Source of the DNA: an uncultured Algibacter sp.
GTDB lineage: Bacteria > Bacteroidota > Bacteroidia > Flavobacteriales > Flavobacteriaceae
Reading direction: 5' to 3'
Assembly: GCF_947495925.1 (NCBI RefSeq)
Contig: NZ_CANMAU010000004.1
Location: 62,001-126,000, forward strand
Length of the DNA stretch: 64,000 bases
Shown here one piece after another: positions 54,097 through 62,563 of this stretch. The position numbers and the translations under genes are program-made. The stretch's first letter is position 1. Each line of letters opens with the position of its first letter. The notes under the pieces are model-generated. The model was not told the origin of the DNA, did no database searches, and saw nothing but the letters and a program-made list of their open reading frames with translations.

Positions 54097-55026
54097 TTAT
54101 TTTACCGCTGTTTTTGGTTTGAAAACAAACATGAAATACAGTCCAATTAAAACAAAAGGAATACTTAGCCATTGCCCTGTGTTTAGGTTGGCCCAATTAA
54201 TGTATTCCTCTCCTTGTGGCTCTTTTGTGAATTCTATAAAAAATCGTATCGTCCAAAGTAATACCAAAAACAGTCCAAATAAAAATCCTGTTTGATCTCG
54301 TTTAGTCGTTTTAGAGTAGAAATACCATAAAATTAAAAACACAAAAATATAGCAAAATGACTCGTAAAGTTGCGATGGATGCCTGTATGGTACAGCTTCT
54401 AATAGGTTTTGAAATTGAGAATTATCGGTTACGGCGTTATAGGCTTTTTGCACATCTTTAATTCCTGTACGCTGAACAATTTCGCTTTTGTAATATTGAT
54501 CTTGAATAAAACGTACACCAAAAGCAGAATCTGTTATTTTTCCAATAATTTCAGAATTAATAAAGTTACCCATTCTAATAAATACGGCACCTGAAGCTAC
54601 CGGAATTACGACGCGGTCTAGAATCCAAAGCAATGATTTATAGTTGTATTTTTTTCTGTATAAATACATTCCTATTATAATACCAATAGCGGCACCATGA
54701 CTCGCTAATCCTTGGAATCCAGTAAATTCAAATCCACCTTTAAATCTGAAAGGCAAAAATATACTGAAGAAATCTTCAGAAATTAATTCAGATTGGTAGA
54801 ACAAAACATGGCCCAAACGAGCACCAAGCATAGTGGCCAAAACGGTGTAAATAAATAAAGGGTCTAAATAGTCGAGCGATATATTTTCTTTGGTGAAAAT
54901 ACGTTTCATAATATACCAACCTAATATAAACGCAATAACCCACATGAGGCTATAAAAATGGAGGGTATAAAAACCTGCAATGTCAATTCCCGGTATTGGA
55001 TTCCAATCAAATTTTAATAGATTCAT
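54097..55026 (-). CDS. lgt: Prolipoprotein diacylglyceryl transferase Lgt
   Basis: A 309-residue polytopic inner-membrane enzyme that transfers diacylglycerol from phosphatidylglycerol to the lipobox Cys of prolipoproteins, such as several encoded in this window. Conserved sites are GLASHGAAIG, RMGNFINSEIIGK and YRHPSQLYES; about seven transmembrane helices. The length is normal. It sits between the double-isomerase gene (17 bp) and the DUF192 gene (1 bp). Confidence 0.97.
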   Translation of the reverse strand: MNLLKFDWNPIPGIDIAGFYTLHFYSLMWVIAFILGWYIMKRIFTKENISLDYLDPLFIYTVLATMLGARLGHVLFYQSELISEDFFSIFLPFRFKGGFEFTGFQGLASHGAAIGIIIGMYLYRKKYNYKSLLWILDRVVIPVASGAVFIRMGNFINSEIIGKITDSAFGVRFIQDQYYKSEIVQRTGIKDVQKAYNAVTDNSQFQNLLEAVPYRHPSQLYESFCYIFVFLILWYFYSKTTKRDQTGFLFGLFLVLLWTIRFFIEFTKEPQGEEYINWANLNTGQWLSIPFVLIGLYFMFVFKPKTAVK

Positions 55027-55043
55027 AATTCTTGCCTTATAGT

Positions 55044-56171
55044 TTATTTTAAAAGTTCAATAACTTCAACTTCAAATATAATATTTGTTTTTCCAGGAAT
55101 ACCTCTAGTGCCAGATTCGCCATAAGCTAAGTGGTAGGGAATAAATAACGTGGCTTTATCACCAACATTTAATTGTTGTAAACCTTCTTTAAATCCAGGT
55201 ATCATTCCTGCGTTAGGTCCAATATCTGCAGTAATAGGCTGGTATCTGTTTGCTGCTTTTCGTTTCTCATTAAGAATACCGAGCTCCTGTGCAATTTCGG
55301 CGCTACTGGTCTCAAGAATTTTACCTGTTTCAAAGTAAACCGCATAGTGCGTTAAGACTTGGGCATCAAAAGGAAGTTTTTCTCCGGATCCTTTATGAGA
55401 AACGTAAAATTGTAAACCAGATTCTAATGTGGTTGCATTTGCTTTCTGTTGCTCAAATTTTTCCTTAGTGGCTTTTATTATAGTGGCTTTTCTATCAGCG
55501 ATTTCTTTTTCAATGCGTTCCATTTCAGCAAAATGATTGGTGAAAATTTTATTGGCATCAAATTTTTTGGCAGCCTTACCTTTTCTTATAATATTTAACT
55601 CTTCTAAAGTAACTTCATTAATTGGTCTGTTGTTGCCGTCCACTTTTACATTAGAAATTGAATCTTGAATATTTAAACCAATTATAAGTTCTCCAAAAAC
55701 TGTATGTGCATTATCTAAATGAGGTTTTGGTATTTCGGTAATAAAAAATTGACTTCCGTTACTTTTAGGCCCTGCATTTGCCATTGATAAAATACCTGGC
55801 TTGTCATGTTTTAATTCGGGGTTAAATTCATCCATAAACTTATATCCTGGATTACCCGATCCTTTTCCGGTTGGATCCCCTCCCTGAATCATAAAATCAT
55901 TAATTACACGATGGAATATGGTCCCGTTATAATAAAGTTTGCCCTTGTATTTTTCGCTTACAAGAGTGTTTGTTCCTTCGGCTAAGGATATGAAATTTGC
56001 AACGGTTATGGGTGTTTTGGTGTCTTCCAGCTTTGCAACCATAACTCCTTTATTTGTAATAAATTCGGCATAAATGCCATCTTCAAGATCTGGGTATTGC
56101 GATTTACAAGAGTTAAGATTTACGCATAAAATGACAAGAAAAATCTTCGTGATATTTTTAAAAAAGTACAT
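55044..56171 (-). CDS. Cyclophilin-FKBP double peptidylprolyl isomerase lipoprotein
   Basis: A 375-residue fusion of two PPIase folds. After a lipoprotein signal (IFLVILCVNLNSC, Cys22) comes a cyclophilin domain (TIFHRVINDFMIQGGDPTG, NGSQFFITEIPKPHLDNAHT, about 40-190), a charged coiled coil (about 210-255) and a C-terminal FKBP domain (VLTHYAVYFETGKILETS, IPGFKEGLQQLNVGDKATLF, IPYHLAYGE). It catalyses proline cis-trans isomerisation for envelope proteins. ATG 56171 is chosen because ATG 56216 overlaps gldI and adds 15 residues before the signal. It sits between gldI and lgt. Confidence 0.93.
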   Translation of the reverse strand: MYFFKNITKIFLVILCVNLNSCKSQYPDLEDGIYAEFITNKGVMVAKLEDTKTPITVANFISLAEGTNTLVSEKYKGKLYYNGTIFHRVINDFMIQGGDPTGKGSGNPGYKFMDEFNPELKHDKPGILSMANAGPKSNGSQFFITEIPKPHLDNAHTVFGELIIGLNIQDSISNVKVDGNNRPINEVTLEELNIIRKGKAAKKFDANKIFTNHFAEMERIEKEIADRKATIIKATKEKFEQQKANATTLESGLQFYVSHKGSGEKLPFDAQVLTHYAVYFETGKILETSSAEIAQELGILNEKRKAANRYQPITADIGPNAGMIPGFKEGLQQLNVGDKATLFIPYHLAYGESGTRGIPGKTNIIFEVEVIELLK

Positions 56172-56181
56172 GCGTTTATGA

Positions 56182-56715
56182 TTAGTTTGGGGTAATGGAA
56201 TTAATAGTGACTTCACAGATTAAAGGGGTGTTACTACCTATTCTTTTTTCATCACCGTAATAACCATAAGCTTTTTGAGATGGAAATAGAAAAGTTACTG
56301 TTTCTCCTGTTTTCATAAGTTTTAAACCTTCTCTAAGTCCAGTAAATAACTCTTCTTTATCCATGGTATAGTTTTGAGTTTTTAAATCTGCTTTAGAGTA
56401 GATAAGTTTCCCATTTAAAGATTTAACATTGTAATTGTAGTTAACGATATCTCCAAAATTAGGGGTAGATAAAGAGTCTATTTCAAGTTTCGTGTTGTAA
56501 TAGTACCAAAAACCGCTTTCCGATGCCAGATAATTAAGTTTTTGCTTTTTTAGTAGACTTTCGATTGTAGCTTGTTCCTTGGCATTTAACTTTTTATTAC
56601 GCTCTACAGATTCATCAATAAAAGAACCTGTTTTTACTGATATTGGTTTTCTGGCTTCAGGTGTTTTACAACTGAATACGAGTAAAACCAATAATAATGT
56701 GATTAACTTATTCAT
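56182..56715 (-). CDS. gldI: Gliding motility-associated peptidylprolyl isomerase GldI
   Basis: A 177-residue FKBP-type lipoprotein (MNKLITLLLVLLVFSC, Cys16) needed for gliding motility and T9SS function in flavobacteria. The FKBP fold is seen in IVNYNYNVKSLNGKLIYS, LFTGLREGLKLMKTGETVTF and LFPSQKAYGYYGDEK. It overlaps the upstream DHH phosphoesterase gene by 8 bp and is followed by the double isomerase. The presence of gldI agrees with the T9SS tail on the giant metalloprotease. Confidence 0.93.
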   Translation of the reverse strand: MNKLITLLLVLLVFSCKTPEARKPISVKTGSFIDESVERNKKLNAKEQATIESLLKKQKLNYLASESGFWYYYNTKLEIDSLSTPNFGDIVNYNYNVKSLNGKLIYSKADLKTQNYTMDKEELFTGLREGLKLMKTGETVTFLFPSQKAYGYYGDEKRIGSNTPLICEVTINSITPN

Positions 56716-57727
56716 TGTTTAGGGCTTTGTTATAACTAGGCAATATACTAATAAATTTGTCAACCGTATTACTTAATGATAAGTGACTCCTGCCACCTGC
56801 AGCATTTGTATGCCCACCACCATTGAAATGTGCTCTTGACATTTCGTTAACTGAAAAATCACCTTTAGAACGTAAAGATATTTTAATAATGCCTTCTTTT
56901 TTATCTTCAATAAATATGGCAGCTAGTACAATACCATCTAGAGATAATGCATAATTTACCACGCCTTCTGTATCTCCTTTTTTATAGTTGTACGTGTTTA
57001 GCTCATCCTGCGAGAGGGTAATATATGCTGCTTTAGATTCAGGAATTACGTTTAAGTTAGTTAGGGCGCGTCCTAGGAGTTGTAAACGTTCATAGCTATT
57101 TGTGTCATAAACACTATTGTGGATTTGAGTGTTATCGGCTCCTTTTTCAATAAGGTGAGCTATAATTCTATGAGTTGTACTTGTTGTTGATCGGAATCTA
57201 AAAGATCCTGTATCAGTCATAATCCCAACGTATAAGCAGGTTGCAATAGTTTGGTCAATACGGTTTACATCACCTAACATATCAATAAAATGATAAATCA
57301 TTTCACATGTTGAACTCATACTTACATCACTATAGGTGTAGGTGGCATAATCATCAGGCGCTTGGTGATGATCTATCATGATTTTTAGTGCTTTCGATTC
57401 TGATAGACTTTTTTCCATGTCACCTGTTCTATGGAATGCATTAAAATCTAAAGTAAATAAGATATCTGCACCTTCAATGATATCCTGGCATATCTTTGTT
57501 TGAGAATCATATTTTAAAATGGCATCATTTCCTGGAATCCATTTTAAAAAAGAAGGGTAATCATTCGGTACTAAAACATTCACTTGATGCCCACCTTTCA
57601 AAAGGTAATGATATAAACCGAGAGTCGATCCTATGGCATCACCATCCGGGTTTTTATGAGGTACTATAACAATTTTTTTTGTGGTAGATAAAAGCTGTTT
57701 TATGCTTGTAATGTCTTGCTTATTCAT
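56708..57727 (-). CDS. DHH-family phosphoesterase (NrnA-like)
   Basis: A 339-residue DHH/DHHA1 phosphoesterase of the NrnA/oligoribonuclease-pAp phosphatase kind. N-terminal PHKNPDGDAIGSTLGL, the DHH motif in IMIDHHQAPDDY and the DHHA1 motif HFNGGGHTNAAGG are all present. It degrades nano-RNA or 3'-phosphoadenosine 5'-phosphate, but a c-di-AMP or linear dinucleotide role cannot be ruled out. It leads the operon with gldI (8-bp overlap). A near-match -7 box (TATCTTCG) lies 6 nt before the ATG. Confidence 0.9.
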   Translation of the reverse strand: MNKQDITSIKQLLSTTKKIVIVPHKNPDGDAIGSTLGLYHYLLKGGHQVNVLVPNDYPSFLKWIPGNDAILKYDSQTKICQDIIEGADILFTLDFNAFHRTGDMEKSLSESKALKIMIDHHQAPDDYATYTYSDVSMSSTCEMIYHFIDMLGDVNRIDQTIATCLYVGIMTDTGSFRFRSTTSTTHRIIAHLIEKGADNTQIHNSVYDTNSYERLQLLGRALTNLNVIPESKAAYITLSQDELNTYNYKKGDTEGVVNYALSLDGIVLAAIFIEDKKEGIIKISLRSKGDFSVNEMSRAHFNGGGHTNAAGGRSHLSLSNTVDKFISILPSYNKALNNE

Positions 57728-57733
57728 AGGTAG

Positions 57734-57741
57734 CGAAGATA
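57734..57741 (-). promoter_or_regulatory. Near-match -7 box TATCTTCG, 6 nt before the DHH gene ATG
   Basis: Seven of eight positions match TAnnTTTG on the minus strand. It would give a leaderless mRNA for the operon. Confidence 0.4.
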
Positions 57742-57763
57742 CAATTTTTTAAAATTGATAACC

Positions 57764-57793
57764 TTGTTTTTAAATGGAAATAGATTACTTTTG
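57764..57793 (+). promoter_or_regulatory. -33/-7 promoter of ndk
   Basis: TTG at 57764-57766 (wider context CCTTG), a 19-nt spacer and TACTTTTG at 57786-57793: both halves of the Bacteroidota sigma-ABfr promoter with consensus spacing, 21 nt before the ndk ATG. Confidence 0.7.
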
Positions 57794-57814
57794 CAGGCAA
57801 ATAAAACAATAAGA

Positions 57815-58234
57815 ATGGCAACAAATAGAACATTTACAATGCTTAAACCAGATGCTGTTGAGAAAGGACACATTGGGGCAATATTAGAGAAAATTTCAGC
57901 TTCAGGGTTTAGAATTGTAGCTATGAAATTAACACAGATGACTAAAACTGATGCGGAAGCTTTTTATGCTATACATAATGAACGTCCGTTTTTTCCTGAA
58001 TTAGTTGAATATATGACACGCGGACCAATTGTGGCAGCAATTTTAGAAAAAGAAAATGCGGTTGAAGATTTTAGAACTTTAATTGGTGCAACAAATCCTG
58101 CGGATGCTGCAGAAGGAACAATTAGAAAAATGTATGCAGATTCTATTAGTGAAAATGCGGTTCATGGTAGTGATAGTGATGACAATGCTGCTATTGAGGG
58201 TGTTTTCCATTTTTCAGGTAGAGAGCAGTTTTAA
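57815..58234 (+). CDS. ndk: Nucleoside diphosphate kinase
   Basis: A 139-residue enzyme that transfers the gamma phosphate between NTPs and NDPs through a phosphohistidine. [21 protein letters not shown] is the canonical N-terminus and the active-site histidine is in [16 protein letters not shown] 57815 is used because the earlier ATG at 57755 lies upstream of the promoter and adds 20 unrelated residues. It is monocistronic, with a terminator following. Confidence 0.97.
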   Translation: MATNRTFTMLKPDAVEKGHIGAILEKISASGFRIVAMKLTQMTKTDAEAFYAIHNERPFFPELVEYMTRGPIVAAILEKENAVEDFRTLIGATNPADAAEGTIRKMYADSISENAVHGSDSDDNAAIEGVFHFSGREQF

Positions 58235-58253
58235 AAAAAAAAGAGTAAAAAAA

Positions 58254-58285
58254 TAAAGCCTGTAATTAAAGTTACGGGCTTTTTG
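58254..58285 (+). terminator. Intrinsic terminator of ndk
   Basis: AAAGCCTGTAA / TTACGGGCTTT forms an 11-bp stem with one G-T wobble and a short loop followed by T residues. Confidence 0.85.
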
Positions 58286-58439
58286 ATATAATTTACTTAC
58301 TTGTTTTAATGGCTTCCTTAACTATAGCTCATTTTTTGAGATAATTGTAATTATTCGCGCATTTTTAGTATGGTATTTACCAGTGTAATCGGTAAATATT
58401 TCCACATCTAATTAAATTCTTTTTTTATGTGTTACACAT

Positions 58440-58472
58440 AAAAAAAAGCCTATCAAATAAATGATAGGCTTT
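58440..58472 (-). terminator. Intrinsic terminator of the cold-shock gene
   Basis: AAAGCCTATCA / TGATAGGCTTT forms a perfect 11-bp stem with a six-base loop and a seven-residue T-tract on the minus strand, 28 bp after the stop. Confidence 0.9.
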
Positions 58473-58499
58473 AACTTGTAATAGTTAAATAGTATATAT

Positions 58500-58691
58500 T
58501 TAGACTACTTTTACGTTTACGGCGTTTAATCCTTTTCTACCTTCTTGTAGATCGAATTCTACAACATCACCTTCACGAATTTCATCGATAAGTCCAGAAA
58601 TGTGTACGAAATGTTCTTTGTTGTTGTCTTCTTCAACGATGAAACCAAATCCTTTAGAATCGTTGAAAAATTTTACGGTACCTTTACTCAT
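58500..58691 (-). CDS. Cold-shock domain protein (CspA family)
   Basis: A 63-residue single cold-shock domain. RNP-1 is KGFGFI and RNP-2 is HFVHI (the first aromatic is His rather than the usual Val-Phe), with GTVKFFNDSKGFGFIVEED typical of the family. It binds single-stranded RNA or DNA as an RNA chaperone. It is monocistronic, with its own -7 box (58720-58727) and terminator. Confidence 0.96.
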   Translation of the reverse strand: MSKGTVKFFNDSKGFGFIVEEDNNKEHFVHISGLIDEIREGDVVEFDLQEGRKGLNAVNVKVV

Positions 58692-58719
58692 TGTATTTGT
58701 ATTATAAAAAATTAAAAGC

Positions 58720-58727
58720 CAAAGGTA
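58720..58727 (-). promoter_or_regulatory. -7 box TACCTTTG for the cold-shock gene
   Basis: An exact TAnnTTTG on the minus strand, 28 nt before the ATG at 58691, so the leader is short rather than the long cold-shock 5' UTR of E. coli cspA. Confidence 0.55.
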
Positions 58728-58789
58728 GTGTAAAAAATTATACTAAATTGGTTTTTGTGATTTTTTTTACAATTATGATGATTGCTTAA

Positions 58790-59086
58790 TTATCTTAAAA
58801 TCAGTTTTTTAATAATTTCTTTGCCTAATTCCTCATTAAGCATGTTAATTATTTTATGTTTACCGTAGCCTAGTTCTTCCCTTAGTACGCTAGAACTCAA
58901 TTGGATATAAAGCGTTTCACGTTCTAGGTTTACCGATGTTGTATAGTTATTAACACCGTTACCCATAAGTTTAGCCCAAGCCTCAGCAACATTAACTTTA
59001 TCTAAACCTTTTTCTAATTTATTGGTTTCAACAAATTCCTTTAATGCATCACTAATGCTAATATGTTCGTTATTACGTTTTGCCAT
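58790..59086 (-). CDS. DUF721 (DciA-like) protein
   Basis: A 98-residue DUF721 protein: ISDALKEFVETNKLEKGLDK, VNVAEAWAKLMGNGVNNYT, then a beta-hairpin (LYIQLSSSVLREEL) and LNEELGKEIIKKLILR. DUF721 includes DciA, which loads or helps the replicative helicase DnaB in bacteria lacking DnaC; position near recF is usual. Whether this short form has DciA activity is inference. It is downstream of the 2H phosphoesterase gene by 22 bp. Confidence 0.88.
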   Translation of the reverse strand: MAKRNNEHISISDALKEFVETNKLEKGLDKVNVAEAWAKLMGNGVNNYTTSVNLERETLYIQLSSSVLREELGYGKHKIINMLNEELGKEIIKKLILR

Positions 59087-59108
59087 TTTAATTGTTTTCT
59101 AGGAGCAT

Positions 59109-59789
59109 TTAAAGGTGAAATTCAAATAAATTTTTAACATGCTCTTTTTTTTGATACCAATCGTTATAAACTAGTTCGAGGCTTTTTACCTTAAATGAAC
59201 CAAAATCATAATATCTATAATCTTCAAGTGCCTTTAAGAGGTCTGCTCTTTTTTCGAGTTTTTCTTTAAATCGAAAAACGGTCGAGTGGGCTGTTTGAAT
59301 AGCATATCGTTTATCTAAACTTTGCTCCAAGGTAGTGTTTTTAAAATTTTTCCTCAAGTTATTTCTTATGGTTTTCAATGCTTGATTAAGAGGAAAACCT
59401 TGTGTCATTATGCATGAAGGTGATGCGGTGATGCCTTTAAATTTAATCTCTAATTTTGAGCTATTTGTAATACTATTGTTAATAGTCTCTATGTATTCAG
59501 ATATATTCGCTTTCTCTAATGCAAAACAGTTATAACACGATATAATTGACATAACGGTGATATGAATACCTGTATTGCTATAATAATATTGGTTTGGCTC
59601 GATGATTTTAAGTTTATTCAAAAACTGTTGAATTTCATTTTTAACTTCCAAGGGAGGTCTAATTATTAAAGTGATGCCAAACCTTTGGTCATTTTTGGAA
59701 TCTATTAAATCATCAATTTGGTAATCATTATTTAAGATTTTTTGACGAGAGGTTTTATACAGGTTTTTATAATGAGATTCAAGATTCAT
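59109..59789 (-). CDS. 2H phosphoesterase-superfamily protein
   Basis: A 226-residue protein with the two HxT/HxS motifs of 2H phosphoesterases: GIHITVMSI near residue 75 and QTAHSTVFRF near residue 169. The family includes 2'-5' RNA ligases/ThpR and cyclic phosphodiesterases acting on RNA or nucleotide 2',3'-cyclic ends. It has no signal peptide. It lies between recF (11 bp) and the DUF721 gene (22 bp), so it appears co-transcribed with replication/repair genes. The precise substrate is unknown. Confidence 0.8.
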   Translation of the reverse strand: MNLESHYKNLYKTSRQKILNNDYQIDDLIDSKNDQRFGITLIIRPPLEVKNEIQQFLNKLKIIEPNQYYYSNTGIHITVMSIISCYNCFALEKANISEYIETINNSITNSSKLEIKFKGITASPSCIMTQGFPLNQALKTIRNNLRKNFKNTTLEQSLDKRYAIQTAHSTVFRFKEKLEKRADLLKALEDYRYYDFGSFKVKSLELVYNDWYQKKEHVKNLFEFHL

Positions 59790-59800
59790 TGATAAAGTGT

Positions 59801-60880
59801 TTACAATTTAAAAATCTCATAAGATTGATGTACCTGCTTTACGGCATTTTCGGTACGCTCCCCATGTGTGTCACTAATAAACAACTGTCCAAAGTTTTCA
59901 TCATCTACCAATTTAATAATTTGGGCAACACGTTGTTCATCTAACTTGTCAAAAATATCATCAAGCAATAAAATAGGGTTTACACCGCTCTGTGCTTTAA
60001 TAAAATCAAACTGGGCTAGTTTCAAAGCTATTAAAAAAGATTTTTGCTGTCCTTGGCTACCAAATTTTTTAATAGGATGTGATTCAATATTAAAACTCAA
60101 ATCGTCTTTATGAATCCCAACACTGGTGTATTGAAGAGCTTTGTCTTTATTGATAGTGGCTCTTAAAAGCGTATCTAAATTATCTTCAAATAAATCACTT
60201 TCATAAACTAAACTAACAACTTCGTTAGCATTGCTTATAGCTTTATATCTCGACTTAAATATGGGTATAAATTCTTTTAAAAAAGTATCTCTTTTTTCAA
60301 AAATCAATGCTCCATATTCAGCTAGTTGATTGTTGTAGACGTCCAGAGTATCTTGGTTAAATGTATGGTTTAATGCAAAATATTTTAGAAGGGCGTTGCG
60401 CTGAGCAAGTATTTTGTTGTAGTTAATTAAATATGTTAAATAGCTTTTGTCGCTCTGCGATATCACGCTGTCAATAAACTTTCTACGTGTGTTGCTTCCT
60501 TCGGTAATTAAATCTCTATCTGCAGGAGAGATTATTACTAAAGGTAAAAAGCCAATGTGTTCACTAAATTTCTCATAGGCTTTGCCATTGCGTTTTATAA
60601 CTTTTTTTTGCCCACGTTTTAAGCTAATTGCAACTTTTTCGGTTTTTTCTTCTTTATTATATTCACCATTAATTACAAAAAAATCCGCATTATGTTTTAT
60701 GTTTTGTGTAGCTACGGGATTAAAATAACTTTTACCAAAAGACAAATGATAAATAGCGTCAAGTACATTTGTTTTTCCTATACCATTATTGCCTACAATA
60801 CAATTAATTTTCTCATTGAAAATGAATGATTTACTGTCGAAGTTTTTATAGTTAAGTAAAGAAAGTGATTTTAAAATCAT
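59801..60880 (-). CDS. recF: DNA replication/repair protein RecF
   Basis: A 359-residue SMC-like ATPase that helps load RecA at gapped DNA. Walker A is [10 protein letters not shown], the signature region is [19 protein letters not shown] and Walker B is [15 protein letters not shown], all in the usual places; the N-terminus [14 protein letters not shown] is typical. It leads the recF-2H-DUF721 set on the minus strand. Confidence 0.96.
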   Translation of the reverse strand: MILKSLSLLNYKNFDSKSFIFNEKINCIVGNNGIGKTNVLDAIYHLSFGKSYFNPVATQNIKHNADFFVINGEYNKEEKTEKVAISLKRGQKKVIKRNGKAYEKFSEHIGFLPLVIISPADRDLITEGSNTRRKFIDSVISQSDKSYLTYLINYNKILAQRNALLKYFALNHTFNQDTLDVYNNQLAEYGALIFEKRDTFLKEFIPIFKSRYKAISNANEVVSLVYESDLFEDNLDTLLRATINKDKALQYTSVGIHKDDLSFNIESHPIKKFGSQGQQKSFLIALKLAQFDFIKAQSGVNPILLLDDIFDKLDEQRVAQIIKLVDDENFGQLFISDTHGERTENAVKQVHQSYEIFKL

Positions 60881-60984
60881 ACAAAAAGCAACTTTGGGTG
60901 CAATAAGATGCGTAAACGCCTAAAAGAAGTGCAAATTATTGAAAAATATCAAATAAATACCCTTTTAGTTATGAAGAAAAATTA

Positions 60985-60992
60985 TATTTTTG
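60985..60992 (+). promoter_or_regulatory. -7 box TATTTTTG for the TPR gene
   Basis: An exact TAnnTTTG 25 nt before the ATG at 61018. Confidence 0.55.
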
Positions 60993-61017
60993 CGCCACAA
61001 TAATTTAGAACGAATAC

Positions 61018-61788
61018 ATGGCAACTTATAATAAAAGAGGTTACAAACCAAAAACGAAAGTAGAGAAAGAACAGAATATTGAGGAAGGATCAACTACTGC
61101 TGAAGTTTTCAATACGCTTGATGAAACGGCTTCAAAAACTGAAGATTTTGTAGCTAAAAATCAGAAGTACATTTTTATTATTATTGGTATAGTTGCTGTT
61201 GTGGTTTTAGGTTCTTTAGGGTATAAAGAGTTTATTTCTCAGCCAAAACAAACTGCGGCAATGAATGATATGTTTCAAGCGCAGAAATATTTTGACCAAG
61301 CAGTTACGGGTACAGCAAAAGACTCTCTATATACGTTAGCTTTAAACGGAGGTGAGGGTAAATTTGGAATGCTTGATATTATTGAGGAATATAATGGAAC
61401 GCCTTCAGCAAATTTAGCGAGCTACTATGCGGGAACTGCATATTTGAGATTGAAAGATTACAAAAATGCTGTGGAGTACTTGAGTAATTTTAAGAGTGAG
61501 GATGAAATATTAGCGCCTTTGGCTAAAGGGAATATTGGTGATGCCTTTGTGCAGTTAAACCAAACAGAGGATGCTTTAGGGTATTACGAAGAAGCTGCTG
61601 AAATGCGTGATAATGAATATACAACACCTATGTACTTGTTTAAAGCAGGTTCTATCGCTTTAGATTTGGGTCAGGCTGATAAGGCTCTGGCTTACTTTAA
61701 AAGAATAAAGGATGATTATTCTGATTCTACTGAAGCATCAAAAGTAGATGTGTTTATTGGAAAAGCACAGGTGTTGGCAAATAAATAA
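61018..61788 (+). CDS. Membrane-anchored TPR protein
   Basis: A 256-residue protein with a charged N-terminus, one transmembrane helix (about 50-66, YIFIIIGIVAVVVLGSL) and C-terminal tetratricopeptide repeats (YYAGTAYLRLKDYKNAVEYL, AKGNIGDAFVQLNQTEDALGYY, FKAGSIALDLGQADKALAYF). The layout resembles YfgM-type periplasmic TPR proteins that associate with the Sec translocon or BAM partners, but no direct role can be assigned. ribH follows 10 bp later on the same strand. Confidence 0.9.
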   Translation: MATYNKRGYKPKTKVEKEQNIEEGSTTAEVFNTLDETASKTEDFVAKNQKYIFIIIGIVAVVVLGSLGYKEFISQPKQTAAMNDMFQAQKYFDQAVTGTAKDSLYTLALNGGEGKFGMLDIIEEYNGTPSANLASYYAGTAYLRLKDYKNAVEYLSNFKSEDEILAPLAKGNIGDAFVQLNQTEDALGYYEEAAEMRDNEYTTPMYLFKAGSIALDLGQADKALAYFKRIKDDYSDSTEASKVDVFIGKAQVLANK

Positions 61789-61798
61789 ATGGCTAAAT

Positions 61799-62284
61799 AT
61801 GGCTACGGCAAACAAGAATTTATCCGATTACGATAAAACAACAATCCCAGACGCGAGCAAATTTCGTTTTGGGATTGTTGTTTCTGAGTGGAATGATAAT
61901 ATTACAGAAGGCTTATATAAAGGGGCTTATGATGCTTTAATCGAAAATGGAGTAATACCGAGTAATATTGTTCGCTGGGATGTGCCAGGAAGTTTTGAAT
62001 TGATTTACGGTTGTAAAAAAATGCAAGAACAAATGGTTAATGCTGTTATAGCTATTGGTAGCGTGATTCAAGGAGAAACCAAGCATTTTGATTTTGTTTG
62101 TGAGGGTGTTACACAAGGTATTAAGGATCTAAATGTAATGCGTGAAACGCCCGTTATTTTTTGTGTGCTAACAGATAATAATATGGAACAGGGGCTTGAG
62201 CGTTCTGGTGGTAAACATGGTAATAAGGGTACTGAAGCCGCAATAGCTGCTATAAAAATGGCAGAATTAAGAAGAAATAGTTAA
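61799..62284 (+). CDS. ribH: 6,7-dimethyl-8-ribityllumazine synthase RibH
   Basis: A 161-residue riboflavin-pathway enzyme that condenses 5-amino-6-ribitylaminouracil with dihydroxybutanone phosphate. FGIVVSEWNDNITEGLYKGA, VPGSFELIYGCKKM, AIGSVIQGETKHFDFVCEGV and GGKHGNKGTEAAIAAIKM are canonical. ATG 61799 is used; the in-frame ATG at 61748 lies inside the upstream TPR gene and adds 17 unrelated residues. It is 10 bp after the TPR stop and probably co-transcribed. Confidence 0.97.
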   Translation: MATANKNLSDYDKTTIPDASKFRFGIVVSEWNDNITEGLYKGAYDALIENGVIPSNIVRWDVPGSFELIYGCKKMQEQMVNAVIAIGSVIQGETKHFDFVCEGVTQGIKDLNVMRETPVIFCVLTDNNMEQGLERSGGKHGNKGTEAAIAAIKMAELRRNS

Positions 62285-62563
62285 TTCTTTAAAACTATTT
62301 CATTTTTGCAGATGTAACTTGCATCTATTCTTTTAAGTTGAAATCTTCAACGATGTAATTGGTGTTGTGGCACTTTACAAGAATATTTTTTTATTTTTTA
62401 TCTCATTTTTCTCAAGACTGTACTTTGGTTTGGGCGATTTTTTGTGCCCTATTTTGTAACGGGTCACGTGATGTTTTTTTAAATGAAAATGTTCTGAAAA
62501 ATTATTAATTATTTTATATATAAATGTTATATTTACATATAAAATAAATTAACAAAATATAAA

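Noticed and set aside
58374-58398. Inverted repeat ATTTACC / GGTAAAT between ndk and the cold-shock gene
   Set aside because: A 7-bp repeat with no T-tract and no nearby start; too weak and without context to call an operator.
61748-61798. Upstream ATG for ribH inside the TPR gene
   Set aside because: The added 17 residues are the TPR coding sequence in another frame and do not match RibH.
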